Assembly (NCBI RefSeq): GCF_011927905.1
Contig: NZ_JAATJL010000001.1
Location: 2,356,001-2,420,000, forward strand
Source of the DNA: Arthrobacter pigmenti
GTDB taxonomy: Bacteria > Actinomycetota > Actinomycetes > Actinomycetales > Micrococcaceae
Length of the DNA: 64,000 bases
Direction: 5' to 3'
Positions 39,588 to 49,172 of the stretch are shown in pieces. The notes beneath the pieces are model-generated. The model worked only from the letters and a program-made list of their open reading frames with translations. It had not been told where the DNA came from and made no database searches. Made by a program: the position numbers and the translations under genes. The number at the start of each line of letters is the position of its first letter. Within the stretch, counting starts at the first letter, position 1.

Positions 39588-40385
39588 TCAGTCGAAGCCG
39601 CCGCTGCGCGCGGACAGGCCCAACTCGTCATTCATTTCCTGCGCCTCACGATAGTAGTCCGCAAGCGAGAGAAGGGAAGCTGCGTCAGGGTCGAGGATGA
39701 CCACGGCACGTCGATGAAGCTGCAGCACGGAGGCCGGACAATGTGCACTGACCGGCCCCTCAACCATTGCCCGGACGGCCTCCGCCTTATTGGCGCCCAT
39801 CGCAACCAGGAGCGCAGTGCGGGCCTCACGGATGGTGCCCAGGCCCTGGGTCAGGCACAACCGCGGCACTTCGCCGTCGGAAAAGAAGCGTGCATTGTCT
39901 CGACGCGTGGTGCCCGCAAGGGTTTTCACGCGTGTCCTCGAGCTCAATGAGGAAGTTGGCTCGTTGAAGCCGATGTGCCCATTGGCCCCGATGCCGAGGA
40001 TCTGCACGTCGACTCCCCCTGCCGCGCCGATAGCGGCGTCATACCGCTCGGCTTCGGCAGCGAGATCCGATACATCCCCTTGCGGAGTCATCAGGTTTTC
40101 CAACGGTAGATCCACGTGGTCGACGAATTCCCGGCGGATGGTCGTGTGGTAGGACTGCTCGTGGTCGGGGGCTAGCCCCGCATACTCATCGAGCGTGAAC
40201 GCCCTGACGTCGCTGAAGCCGAGACTTTCTTCGCGGTGCCTGCGGATCAGCTCCCTGTAGGTGCTGCTGGGTGAGCCGCCGGTCGCGAGGCCCAGCACCG
40301 CCGAACCCGCCCGAACGTAGTCCTCCACGATGTCTGCCGCGCGCTTTCCGACATGCTCCGCGGAATCACACAGTATTACCTGCAA
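39588..40385 (-). CDS. nagB: Glucosamine-6-phosphate deaminase
   Basis: A 265-residue enzyme converting glucosamine-6-phosphate to fructose-6-phosphate and ammonia, opposing GlmS. Motifs are GLATGGSPSSTYRELIRRH, FTLDEYAGL, ILGIGANGHIGFNEP with the catalytic His, and ALLVAMGANKAEAV. The TTG at 40385 has a GGGAGAGG ribosome site. A LacI-like palindrome at 40476-40489 upstream may control it. No nagA is adjacent. Confidence 0.94.
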   Translation of the reverse strand: MQVILCDSAEHVGKRAADIVEDYVRAGSAVLGLATGGSPSSTYRELIRRHREESLGFSDVRAFTLDEYAGLAPDHEQSYHTTIRREFVDHVDLPLENLMTPQGDVSDLAAEAERYDAAIGAAGGVDVQILGIGANGHIGFNEPTSSLSSRTRVKTLAGTTRRDNARFFSDGEVPRLCLTQGLGTIREARTALLVAMGANKAEAVRAMVEGPVSAHCPASVLQLHRRAVVILDPDAASLLSLADYYREAQEMNDELGLSARSGGFD

Positions 40386-40475
40386 GTTGGCCTCTCCCTC
40401 GGTCGGTACGCTCCTGGCGCTTCAGCGCAACGAACGTTACGTAGTTCCGCGAGCGAGTCTATCGAAGGATGATTG

Positions 40476-40489
40476 GGAAAGCGCTTGCC
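40476..40489. promoter_or_regulatory. LacI-family-like operator palindrome
   Basis: GGGAAAGCGCTTGCC-type palindrome: GGxAAGC facing GCTTxCC with one mismatched pair and a central CG. It resembles sugar-responsive LacI-family operators. It lies 91 bases upstream of nagB and in the same gap as the divergent permease gene. No LacI gene is in the window. Confidence 0.35.
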
Positions 40490-40653
40490 ATGCCGATTGT
40501 TGCGTTATTCACAGCAATTTGACGCTGTTCCGGTCACTCCCCAGAAGCATTTAGGATGGCAGGAGATCATTGATTGTGGCGCGGGTCATACGGTGGCCGG
40601 CGCTCGGAGCACCTGGCCAACAGCCACAGCATCCCGGGGGAAGGGCGTTCTAC

Positions 40654-43600
40654 GTGCTGGCACACCTTGCGTTCCGCCGTGCTGGTTCACGCCGTGGCCT
40701 CCTTACGCTGATTGCCCTGTCGCTGGCATTCATCACCGCCGTCCTCGGCGGCATCAGCGGTTACACACAGCTCGCCGCCACTGAGGCACTGCGGTCCCTC
40801 GCCTCCGCGTCAGGCACGCAGGGCTACTTCCGGATCCACACCACCATCGCCGACGACGCCGAACCCCAACGCGCCGCCACCACCGCTATCTTTAGTGAAC
40901 TGGGCCTCGATGACGGCCTACGCATCACCCCGGCACCATACTCCCCGCCGCGGCCCCTCGTCCCCTCCGGTGGCACCGCCACCAACCTGCCCGCGGAACT
41001 TACTTTCCTTCCCGTCGGTGCAAGCCCGACGACGACGCCGGCAGAAGGCTCGCTCGACGCCTTCGCCCCTGGCTCGAACCAGGAGACGGCGTCCGGGCCC
41101 ATACCGGCCGCGATGCAGGCCTCCACCGCGGAATCCCTGGGGATTGCAGTCGGTGACACAGTCGCCCTTGAGGGTGCAGACGGCACCGTACGCCTGGAAC
41201 TGGTGGCAACCCTCGAGCCAAGCGGTGCCGACGCAGCCCTGCTTGATCCTGTTCCCGTGCAGGGCGCCGAGAGCGAGCCGACCGCCGTCGTCGTACCCCC
41301 TGAAGCCATCCCGCTGCTGAGCGGACAGCCGAAGATCCAGTGGGTCTTCACGGTGAACGCTGAAACGGTTTCCGCTGCAGCACTTTCCGGCCTTGCGGAC
41401 GGGCTACGCGAACTTCCCGAGCTCATGGGAGCAGATCCCACAATCAACGACGGCGGAGTCATACCTTCTGGTGAACTCGCCGCCCTGCTGGGCGCCGCGG
41501 CTGATGCGACGCAGGCAGTTCGCGCGATCGTCCCGATTGCCATCATCCTGTTGATTGCGTTGAGCGCGGTGACCGTGGTTCAGTTCGCACGCCTGCTTGC
41601 GGGTACCCGCACGATCGAGGACCGGTTGATCAGCGCACGGGGGTCGACAGCAGGGCAGCATGCCGCGGTAGCGGCCTTCGAGATGGTTCCACGAGCGGCA
41701 GGCGGTGCCCTTCTGGGCTGGGCTGTTGCGGTAATGCTCGGCCCGCTGCTCTCGACCGGCAGCGAGACCGAATACCTGGAGGGCGTGGCGGAATTCGCGG
41801 CAGCGAGCTGGACCGTGCCGCTGCTGTGCGCGACTCTCGCCGCCGCGGTGTTCATTGGGGTTGCCCTGCTGGACGCGGTGCGTGCGAGGGGTTCCGGCGC
41901 CGAAGCACGAAGAGGTGCCCAGGTGGCCTCCTTCGGCATACTGGCGCTCCTTGTGGCGGCCACCGGTATCTCCGTGTGGCAGTTCCTTCTGTACCGCTCG
42001 CCCCTGTCGGAAACCGCCAGCGGTGCACTGGCCGTGAATCCACTGGCCGCGCCCGCACCGGCGCTGCTGTTGCTCGCATGTACCGCTCTGGCGTTGCTGA
42101 TCACCGGCTGGTCGGCGCGGCGCGTAGAGCATCGGGCTGCGGCGCGGACGGCCCTGGGCATTCCGTTGGCAGCACGGCAGGTTTCGCGCCGCATCGCCTC
42201 GTACATCATCCCGATCGCACTGGTCACCGTCACGGTGGGAAGCGCGACCTTCACCGCTGCGTATGCGCAGACAACCAGCCAGTCGCAGGAAGCCGCTGCC
42301 CAGCTCGGCAATGGATCGGATGTTCGGGTAACCCTGCCCGGTCCCCTGGTAGTCCGTTCTCCCGAAGACATCCCGGATCTGGAGCCCTACGCCGCCATTG
42401 ACTCGGTCTCGGCTGCATCCCTGGCCTACCGCGGCGAAGCCCGCCTGGCCTCCGTGACGGTCCCACTCCTTGCAGTGGACGCGGCCAAGCTCCCGGGCCT
42501 TCTGTCCGCGGGTGGCAGCACTGTCGACGCCGGGCACCTCGCCAGCTCCCTGGCATACGAGCCGCCGGTACCGGAGCCCGCGCTGGTCCTGCGGCCGTCG
42601 GCAACGCAGGTACGCATGCAGCTCACCTCTAATGCCATGTCGGGAGTGACCGACGGCGCCGCCAACCGACGCGCCACGATAACCGCCTGGATCCGCACCG
42701 AGCAGGGATTCCTGGTTCCGTTGCCGGCCGGAACGCTGACCCTTTCCGGGCCGGGCGAGCGGGCGCACTCCCTCTCCTTCCCGCTCCCGGAGAATCTGGA
42801 TCCCGTTGCCATCGCGGCCGTCGACATCGCCCTTGAACGTGCTGCCGTTTCCTCCTCCTACGAACTGGAGATCACCAGCATCGCCAGCGACGGCGGTGTG
42901 GGAACCGGGGAAACCCGCTTCACCGATGACTCCTCGTTGGGAATGGTCAACGGTCTCTTCGGTGTTGCCCAGAGCGGGATCGAGCCGCTGGAGGAAGGCG
43001 TCGGTGTGCGCTTCCCCGAGGAAGGCTCCGTCTTCGGCACAGCGCAGGTGCGTCTGATACCGGACGCCCAGAACCAGCCCCCTTTGCCCCTTGCGCTTAC
43101 CAGCCAGCTCATGGCCGAACTGGACCTCGCGGTTGGCGACCCGGTATCCCTGCGGCCGGGAGGAGTTGAGATCGCAGGCGTTGTGGGCGCCGTGTCCCCC
43201 GTTCTTCCGGGAACAACCGAGAGCGTTGCAGCCCTGACGGACCTGCAGGCCTATGGCCAGGCGTGGTTAGGCAGCTCATCCACGCAGCCGCGCCCGGGCG
43301 AAATCTGGCTTGCGTCCGGGGATCGCGCCTCCACCTCCGCTGCGGCAGCAGCCATCGCGGGTCCCGGCAGCACCGTCACCAGCGCGGACAACAGCCTCAT
43401 CGCGCGATTCCTCAGCCCGGCGACAACCGCACTCTGGATAGGTGCCATCGGGACCCTGCTGGTGGGCGGTGCAGCTTTGACCGCGAGCATCGTGACACTG
43501 GTTCAGTCCCGGAGGTCCGAAGTTGCTGTTCTCCGGGCGCTCGGGATGCAGGCCCGGGACCAGGTGCGCGGGCGCCGCTGGGAGGTGCTCAGTGTCGGGG

Positions 43601-43845
43601 CGGCCGCCGTCGTCCTGGGCCTGTTGGCCGGCCTGGGCGTCTCCGCACTGACCGTCTCTCTGCTCGCCGAGGCAGTGGTGGTCAACGCTGCCGAATCGCT
43701 GCGCGCACCCCTGTCGGTCGCGGTTGTCCCCTTGTGCGCGGTGCTGGCTGCGCAGGTGCTCATCCTGCTTCTGTCCAGCTGGTTCTACGGCGAGCGCGTC
43801 CGAAGGCAGGCGCTGAGTCCCACACAGGCGGTGGACGCGCTGTGA
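40654..43845 (+). CDS. Large FtsX-like ABC transporter permease (first)
   Basis: A membrane protein of about 1063 residues with the layout of a fused FtsX pair. After an N-terminal helix (GLLTLIALSLAFITAVLGGIS) comes a large extracytoplasmic domain, a block of helices (IVPIAIILLIALSAVTVVQFA through IASYIIPIALVTVTVGSATF), a second extracytoplasmic domain, and three final helices ending at VLAAQVLILLLSSWFYG. The GTG at 40654 is preferred because GGGGGAAGGG is 8 bases upstream; TTG 40570 or GTG 40576 would add 26-28 residues. It overlaps the second permease gene by 4 bases. The cargo (peptide, lipid or lipoprotein) is unknown. Confidence 0.8.
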   Translation: MLAHLAFRRAGSRRGLLTLIALSLAFITAVLGGISGYTQLAATEALRSLASASGTQGYFRIHTTIADDAEPQRAATTAIFSELGLDDGLRITPAPYSPPRPLVPSGGTATNLPAELTFLPVGASPTTTPAEGSLDAFAPGSNQETASGPIPAAMQASTAESLGIAVGDTVALEGADGTVRLELVATLEPSGADAALLDPVPVQGAESEPTAVVVPPEAIPLLSGQPKIQWVFTVNAETVSAAALSGLADGLRELPELMGADPTINDGGVIPSGELAALLGAAADATQAVRAIVPIAIILLIALSAVTVVQFARLLAGTRTIEDRLISARGSTAGQHAAVAAFEMVPRAAGGALLGWAVAVMLGPLLSTGSETEYLEGVAEFAAASWTVPLLCATLAAAVFIGVALLDAVRARGSGAEARRGAQVASFGILALLVAATGISVWQFLLYRSPLSETASGALAVNPLAAPAPALLLLACTALALLITGWSARRVEHRAAARTALGIPLAARQVSRRIASYIIPIALVTVTVGSATFTAAYAQTTSQSQEAAAQLGNGSDVRVTLPGPLVVRSPEDIPDLEPYAAIDSVSAASLAYRGEARLASVTVPLLAVDAAKLPGLLSAGGSTVDAGHLASSLAYEPPVPEPALVLRPSATQVRMQLTSNAMSGVTDGAANRRATITAWIRTEQGFLVPLPAGTLTLSGPGERAHSLSFPLPENLDPVAIAAVDIALERAAVSSSYELEITSIASDGGVGTGETRFTDDSSLGMVNGLFGVAQSGIEPLEEGVGVRFPEEGSVFGTAQVRLIPDAQNQPPLPLALTSQLMAELDLAVGDPVSLRPGGVEIAGVVGAVSPVLPGTTESVAALTDLQAYGQAWLGSSSTQPRPGEIWLASGDRASTSAAAAAIAGPGSTVTSADNSLIARFLSPATTALWIGAIGTLLVGGAALTASIVTLVQSRRSEVAVLRALGMQARDQVRGRRWEVLSVGAAAVVLGLLAGLGVSALTVSLLAEAVVVNAAESLRAPLSVAVVPLCAVLAAQVLILLLSSWFYGERVRRQALSPTQAVDAL

Positions 43846-46577
43846 CACTGTTTGCCCTGTTGCGCCGGCAGTTCCGGCATTCGCGCTGGCCGTCTGTCCT
43901 TCTCGCCTCGATCGTGCTGGTGGTTTCAGCGCTGCTCTGCGCATGGCCGCGCGCAGTGGACGCCATGTACACCGCGGATCTACAGCAATCCGTGTCGAAC
44001 CTCGCCGGTTCGCAACAGGCGATACGTGCATTCGGTTCGGCCTCACCGCCGGACGCGGACTTCAACCAGCCGATGGAAGAGTCCGAGAACGAGGGCCAGA
44101 CTGCGCGGGCGCTCGAGCGGATCCGCACGGACCTTGCGCAGCCACTCGGCTCTGCATTGGGTGACGGGCGCTGGATAGCCATGGGCCTCGGTTCACCGGT
44201 CATCAGTCCGCTGCCGGATCGCATCCGCGAATTGGTGCTGAACTACGCCGTGGATCTGCAGGTGCTGGAGCACATCGAAGTCATCGAGGGTACGTTGCCC
44301 GGACCGCCGCCCGACGAGATCGGCGGCGATCCGATCGAGCTCCTGTTGTCGGAGGATTCTGCCGAGGCGGCTAAGTGGACCGTCGGAGAAGAGGGCAGTG
44401 TGCGGGTGCGGCTGTCCGCCACCATCCGCGAACGGGAGAACATCCCCTCGGAACAGCGGGTGGTTCTGAGCGGCATCTACAAGGCAATCGACCCCGGCGC
44501 GGAGTATTGGAGCCTGAACAATACGCTCCTCTCGGCCGCCGAGGAGTACGATCCCGACACCGGAACCGCCGTCAATGCCACAGCCTTCATCTCGCCACGC
44601 GCATTCCTCATAACCCGGCTGGCAGCGGAACAGCAACAGACCTCGTACTGGTACCCGATGGCCACCGAGGCGCTGACCGCCCGCACCGCTCCGCAGGTCG
44701 AAGCACAGCTAAGGGAGTTTCTTGGTACACCTCAGTCCGTTCCCGCTGCGTTCGTGCCGGGGCCAACGGTGGTCTTTGGATCCGAAACACCGGATGCAAT
44801 TGCCGAAGCCACCCAGCGCGCCGCATCCACGAACCAGATCCTCGCGTTGCTTGCTTCCGGCCCCCTCGGCGTGTGCCTTGCGACGGCGGCGCTGGCTGTC
44901 CGGCTCCTGATAGAACGACGGCGGCAGGCCCTTGCGTTGGTCTCCGCCCGGGGTGCGAGCGAGTGGCAGGTGCGCGGTTCCCTTGCGCTCGACGGCCTGA
45001 TCCTCGCGGTTCCCGCCGCCGCGTTGGGCGCGCTGGCAGCGATTCTGCTGGTACCCGTGCCCTTCGCGGTCGGTCACGTGGGCTGGGCCGTAGCGGCAGC
45101 TTTCGTTCCCGCTGCGCTGATGGCGCTTCAGCACCGCCGTGGAGACGATGCGCGCGATGACCTCGCCCCGTTCACACGCAACCGTTGGCGCCTGAGTGCG
45201 GAGGGCGCCGTCGTCGTGCTCGCCGTGGTCGCGACCACGCTGCTGTTCCAGCGGGGTATTGCCCAGGGAACCCTCGAATATGGCGAGGTTGATGCGCTGC
45301 TCTCTGCCACTCCCCTGCTCATTGCGCTGGCCGTGTGCGTTCTTGTGCTGCGCCTGTACCCGGTGCCGTTGGCCTGGTTCGCAAGAGCACGACGCCGGCA
45401 GCCGGGCTTGATCGGCTTCCTCGGCGCAACACGTGCTGTGCGGTCCCCGGGCGCCGGACTGGTGCCGGTGTTGGCGCTGATCGTGGGACTCGCCGTCGTA
45501 CTGTTCTCCGGAGTCCTGCTCTCGACCTTCCGCGCAGGAGTGGGCGATGCGGCGCAGGCTGACGTCGGCGCTGACCTCCGTATTCAGGGGCCACCGTTCA
45601 CAACCCAGGAGGTTGCGGCGATTGGGGAGGTCGACGGCGTAACCTCCGTTGCCCCGGTGACTGACCTCAGCCGCCTCCGCGCCGAAGTCCGTGGAGAAAC
45701 CAAGGACGTGAACCTGCTGACGACGGATCCGTCGGCGATGCGCGGAGTGCAGGAGGGGCTGGCGGGCGCCTTCCCGCCGTCGCTGCTGGCTGCGTTGGAG
45801 GAACCGACGTCGGACGGCGCGCTCCCGGTTGTAGTCTCACCGGTCCTGGAGCTTGAGCCCGGCACCGCCGTCGAGCTTCGCTATCGCGGAACAACCATCG
45901 ACCTTGAGGTTGTTGGGGTTGGTTCGGAGAATACGGTGTTCACTCCAGCGGCCGAATGGATGCTGGTGGGGCAGGACGCCATCAACTCGGTTGAGGAACG
46001 GACGTTCCAGCCGTCGGTCATCCTCACGGATCTAGGCGAGGATGCCGATCCGCAGGCCGTGATGGGTGCCGTCGAGGACATCACCGGTCCGCAGATCCTG
46101 CTGCAGACGCCCGACCAGAATGTTGAGCGAACACTCGGCTCGGCCTCAGGATTCGGGCTGCAGTTAGGGCTGTGGGCGGTCATTGTCTCCATGGTGCTGC
46201 TCTGTTCCCTGACGATTGTGATGACGTCAGTGGTGAACACGCCGGCCCGGAACCGCTTGATCTCGCTGCTACGTACGCTTGGCTTTCCGCCGCGCCGGGA
46301 TGGCGCATTGATGTTGTGGGAGTTGGGGCCCATCGCTGCGGCCGCGATTCTCGCTGGAACAGCACTGGGCCTGGTTCTGCCGCTCATCATTCTGGACAGT
46401 ATTGACCTCTCGGCTTTCACCGGTGGCGAGGACGAGCCGGCGCTGGCCATCAATCCTCTGCTGGTTCTGGCATTGGTGGCTGGTTTTATGGTGGTGGTGC
46501 TTGCTTCGCTTGCCGCGGCTGTGGCCGCGGGACGACGACAACGGTTGGCAGCGGTGCTTCGAATGACAGACAGTTAG
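43842..46577 (+). CDS. Large FtsX-like ABC transporter permease (second)
   Basis: A 911-residue permease with the same plan as its neighbour: one N-terminal helix (VLLASIVLVVSALLCAWPRAV), a large extracytoplasmic region, a middle helix block (LLASGPLGVCLATAALAVRLL onward), another external domain, and three C-terminal helices (LGLQLGLWAVIVSMVLLCSL, GPIAAAAILAGTALGLVLPL and LLVLALVAGFMVVVLASLAA). The GTG at 43842 overlaps the preceding TGA. The two permeases probably form a heterodimer served by the two downstream ATPases. Confidence 0.82.
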   Translation: MTLFALLRRQFRHSRWPSVLLASIVLVVSALLCAWPRAVDAMYTADLQQSVSNLAGSQQAIRAFGSASPPDADFNQPMEESENEGQTARALERIRTDLAQPLGSALGDGRWIAMGLGSPVISPLPDRIRELVLNYAVDLQVLEHIEVIEGTLPGPPPDEIGGDPIELLLSEDSAEAAKWTVGEEGSVRVRLSATIRERENIPSEQRVVLSGIYKAIDPGAEYWSLNNTLLSAAEEYDPDTGTAVNATAFISPRAFLITRLAAEQQQTSYWYPMATEALTARTAPQVEAQLREFLGTPQSVPAAFVPGPTVVFGSETPDAIAEATQRAASTNQILALLASGPLGVCLATAALAVRLLIERRRQALALVSARGASEWQVRGSLALDGLILAVPAAALGALAAILLVPVPFAVGHVGWAVAAAFVPAALMALQHRRGDDARDDLAPFTRNRWRLSAEGAVVVLAVVATTLLFQRGIAQGTLEYGEVDALLSATPLLIALAVCVLVLRLYPVPLAWFARARRRQPGLIGFLGATRAVRSPGAGLVPVLALIVGLAVVLFSGVLLSTFRAGVGDAAQADVGADLRIQGPPFTTQEVAAIGEVDGVTSVAPVTDLSRLRAEVRGETKDVNLLTTDPSAMRGVQEGLAGAFPPSLLAALEEPTSDGALPVVVSPVLELEPGTAVELRYRGTTIDLEVVGVGSENTVFTPAAEWMLVGQDAINSVEERTFQPSVILTDLGEDADPQAVMGAVEDITGPQILLQTPDQNVERTLGSASGFGLQLGLWAVIVSMVLLCSLTIVMTSVVNTPARNRLISLLRTLGFPPRRDGALMLWELGPIAAAAILAGTALGLVLPLIILDSIDLSAFTGGEDEPALAINPLLVLALVAGFMVVVLASLAAAVAAGRRQRLAAVLRMTDS

Positions 46578-46588
46578 GGCGTTCACAC

Positions 46589-47539
46589 ATGGGAACAGAA
46601 ACGCAGCCGCACATCCTCTGCGAGGACGTGGTGCGGATCTTCAAGGGTGAAGGGATCGAGGTTCAGGCCCTTCAAGGGCTGAACCTGCGCGTGATGCCCG
46701 GCGAGATGACCGCCGTCGTCGGCGCTTCCGGATCGGGGAAGTCCACACTGCTGACGATCCTTTCCGGTCTGGACAGGCCGACGGCGGGACGTGCGCAGGT
46801 GGCCGGCGTGGATCTGCTCGGACTCGGCAGGAAGGATCGGGCACGGTACCAGCGGCAGACGGTGGGCTTTGTCTGGCAACAGACCCCGCGCAACCTTCTG
46901 CCCTATCTCACTGCCGCCGAGAATGTCGCTCTGCCGATGGCAATCAGCAGGCGTAAGGAGCAGCAGACGCGCGTTAATGAACTCCTTGAACTTGCCGGAG
47001 TGGGTCATTGCAAGGATCGCAGGCCGCAGGAGATGTCCGGCGGTGAACAGCAGAGGGTGGCACTCGCCGTCGCGCTTTCCAATTCGCCGGCGGTGATCCT
47101 GGCTGATGAGCCCACTGGTGAGCTTGATGAGCATACGTCGGCCGATGTGCTGGGCGCGATGCGCACGGTGAATGAGGAGCTTGGTACCACCACGCTGATC
47201 GTGACGCATGACCCGACGGTGTCCGAGCATGTGAAGCGCACAGTCCAGATCCGGGATGGCCGGTGTTCCACTGAGACCCTTCGCCGGACCGGCCTGAACA
47301 ACGACGGCGACGAACATCTGATTGCCGAGGAATTCGCCGTGATAGACCGCGTGGGCCGCTTGCAGCTTCCGCAGGATTTCATGCAGACCCTGGAGATGAA
47401 GGACCGGGTCCGGTTGGGGTTGGAACCTGACCATGTGCGTGTCACCCCGGCTTCCTCCGATGCTTCGCCTGATGGTTCGACCGATGCTTTATCCGAAGCT
47501 TCGTCGAAAGCTTCGTCCGATGCTGAGGAGACACGATGA
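46589..47539 (+). CDS. ABC transporter ATP-binding protein (LolD/MacB type, first)
   Basis: A 316-residue ATPase. Walker A is VVGASGSGKSTLLTILSG, the signature is EMSGGEQQRVALAVAL, and Walker B is VILADEPTGELDEHT followed by the H-loop IVTHDP. The ABC domain ends near residue 230; about 60 further residues follow and the protein closes with a low-complexity Ser/Asp/Ala tail (around ASSDASPDGSTDALSEASSK). It lies 11 bases after the second permease and overlaps the next ATPase by 4 bases. Confidence 0.9.
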   Translation: MGTETQPHILCEDVVRIFKGEGIEVQALQGLNLRVMPGEMTAVVGASGSGKSTLLTILSGLDRPTAGRAQVAGVDLLGLGRKDRARYQRQTVGFVWQQTPRNLLPYLTAAENVALPMAISRRKEQQTRVNELLELAGVGHCKDRRPQEMSGGEQQRVALAVALSNSPAVILADEPTGELDEHTSADVLGAMRTVNEELGTTTLIVTHDPTVSEHVKRTVQIRDGRCSTETLRRTGLNNDGDEHLIAEEFAVIDRVGRLQLPQDFMQTLEMKDRVRLGLEPDHVRVTPASSDASPDGSTDALSEASSKASSDAEETR

Positions 47540-48333
47540 GCAGCGATTCTGCTCCCGCAATGCGGGCTGTCGGGATAAACCGGACGTACGGCAAGGGCGA
47601 GAGCGCAGTGCATGCGTGTCAGGATGCGAGCCTGTCCGTGCAACCCGGCGAGCTGTTGGTGGTGAAAGGGCCTTCCGGTTCCGGGAAGACCACGCTGCTG
47701 AACTGCATCGGCGGACTGGACGAGCCGGATAGCGGCACCGTGTTCATCGGGGATCGCGAGCTGACCGCGATGCGCGAGTCGGATCGGGTCGAACTGCGCC
47801 AGACCCAACTGGGATTCGTGTTTCAGTCCTTTGGGTTGATTCCAATTCTCTCGGCCGCGGAGAACGTGGAGGTTCCGATGAGGCTGGTCGGGATGCCGCC
47901 TGCGGAGCGGCAGGCACGGGTCGATGAGCTGCTCGAGCTGGTAGGCCTGGCCGACCATCACCACCAGCGTCCGGCTGAACTCTCGGGCGGTCAGCAGCAG
48001 CGCGTGGGCCTGGCTCGTTCGCTGGCGAACCGGCCGAAGTTGCTCATCGCGGATGAGCCGACTGGCCAGCTGGACAGCGTCACGGCCGGCACCATGATGG
48101 ACCTCATCAGCGATCTCGTGCACAGTCACGGGGTCGCCGCTATCGTGTCTACTCATGATCCCCTGCTCATGCAACGCGCGGACCGTGTGCTTGAACTGCA
48201 CGACGGACGGATTCTAGGCGGCCAGGCCACTGCTTCGGCTGGTGCCTCCTCCGTCGAACCAAGTGACGAAGCCTCGCCGGAGATGATTGAAGTGCCTCGC
48301 TCCTACTCCGGGCGGCATCGGCGCAATCCCTAG
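47536..48333 (+). CDS. ABC transporter ATP-binding protein (LolD/MacB type, second)
   Basis: A 265-residue ATPase. Walker A is VKGPSGSGKTTLLNCIGG, Q-loop VFQSFGLIPILSAAENVEVP, signature ELSGGQQQRVGLARSLA, Walker B LLIADEPTGQLDSVT and H-loop VSTHDPLLM. A shorter Ser/Ala/Glu-rich tail (ATASAGASSVEPSDEASPE) again follows the ABC domain. It is the last gene of the four-gene ABC operon; the Tad pilus genes start 165 bases further on. Confidence 0.9.
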   Translation: MSSDSAPAMRAVGINRTYGKGESAVHACQDASLSVQPGELLVVKGPSGSGKTTLLNCIGGLDEPDSGTVFIGDRELTAMRESDRVELRQTQLGFVFQSFGLIPILSAAENVEVPMRLVGMPPAERQARVDELLELVGLADHHHQRPAELSGGQQQRVGLARSLANRPKLLIADEPTGQLDSVTAGTMMDLISDLVHSHGVAAIVSTHDPLLMQRADRVLELHDGRILGGQATASAGASSVEPSDEASPEMIEVPRSYSGRHRRNP

Positions 48334-48357
48334 CGGATGCACAGGGAATACTCAGGA

Positions 48358-48386
48358 TTGACGCCTAAGAACGCGACAGCTACAGG
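48358..48386 (+). promoter_or_regulatory. Possible promoter of the Tad pilus operon
   Basis: TTGACG (48358-48363), a 17-base spacer and TACAGG (48381-48386). The -35 is good and the -10 weak. It lies in the 165-base gap before flp and is the best candidate there. Confidence 0.3.
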
Positions 48387-48498
48387 GTTTACTCAGCTTT
48401 AGTTCAAGCTTGGAGCTTTCGAGGAAATTCGTTGCTAGCTTCTTTGCCATGAGCTGGCGAAGGGCCAGCCACCCTCTTCCTCGTACAGGAGAAATCCA

Positions 48499-48738
48499 AT
48501 GCTCACCTCGTTCTTCTCTGACGTCAAAACCATCATCAAGTCCCGCACCAACCGCGACGAGACCGGCGCCACGGCCGTCGAGTACGGCATCATGGTCGCG
48601 CTCATCGCCGTTGTTGTAATTGCGGCTGTCACGCTGCTCGGGGGGCAACTAACCGGCATGTTCGAAGAAATTGCTTGTGGCATCGAAGGCGGAACAGTTA
48701 CGGGCGCCGGCACTGACGCCGTTGCTTGCACCCCGTAG
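48499..48738 (+). CDS. flp: Flp-family type IVb pilin
   Basis: A 79-residue prepilin. The cleavage site and Flp motif are DETG/ATAVEYGIMVALIAVVVIAA, with Glu5 and Tyr6 of the mature pilin in their usual positions, and cleavage would leave a pilin of about 55 residues. Two Cys in the short C-terminal part (IACGIEGG and AVACTP) could form a disulfide. The ATG has an AGGAG site. No TadV-type prepilin peptidase is encoded in the window, so processing must depend on a gene elsewhere. Confidence 0.93.
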   Translation: MLTSFFSDVKTIIKSRTNRDETGATAVEYGIMVALIAVVVIAAVTLLGGQLTGMFEEIACGIEGGTVTGAGTDAVACTP

Positions 48739-48806
48739 TCACATCCAACCGGTGGGGAAGGACTTTCGCTGACCTTCCCCACCTGGCGACCATGAGAAGG
48801 GGAGGC

Positions 48807-49172
48807 ATGCGCACAATCAATGACCGCGGCGCCGTCGCCGTCGAAATGGCGCTCCTTCTCCCACTCCTCCTTTTTCTGCTCCTCGGCATCATGGAGTTCG
48901 GCCGGGCGTTCAACGCCCAGGTGACGTTAACCAACGCGGCCCGTGAGGCGGTCCGCGAGATGGCGATCGGTGGTGTCGCCAGCAAAGCCAAGACAGCCGC
49001 CAAGGATGCAGCAGTAACGCTCAATCCTGAATTGACTGACGCCGACGTATCCGTTGGTGCCTGTGTCGACGACGCGCACATCGTCACGATCACCTACGAA
49101 CTCACCACCCTTACCGGCATCGCTGGGCCGTTCACCCTGACGGGCAAGGGAGTCATGCGATGCGGCGGCTGA
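48807..49172 (+). CDS. tadE: TadE-like minor pilin
   Basis: A 121-residue pseudopilin. The N-terminal DRGAVAVEMALLLPLLLFLLLGIMEFGRAF is the TadE hydrophobic helix with the conserved Glu. The rest (VTLTNAAREAVREMAIGG onward) is a small extracytoplasmic domain with two Cys near the C-terminus. The start is uncertain: ATG 48807 lies directly after AAGGGGAGG, rather close, while ATG 48792 (5 codons longer) has no ribosome site. It overlaps the next gene by 13 bases. Confidence 0.85.
   Translation: MRTINDRGAVAVEMALLLPLLLFLLLGIMEFGRAFNAQVTLTNAAREAVREMAIGGVASKAKTAAKDAAVTLNPELTDADVSVGACVDDAHIVTITYELTTLTGIAGPFTLTGKGVMRCGG

Noticed and set aside
41404-42768. A 454-codon open frame opposite the first permease
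   Set aside because: Antisense shadow; composition is Arg/Gly-rich and it has no start signal or motif.
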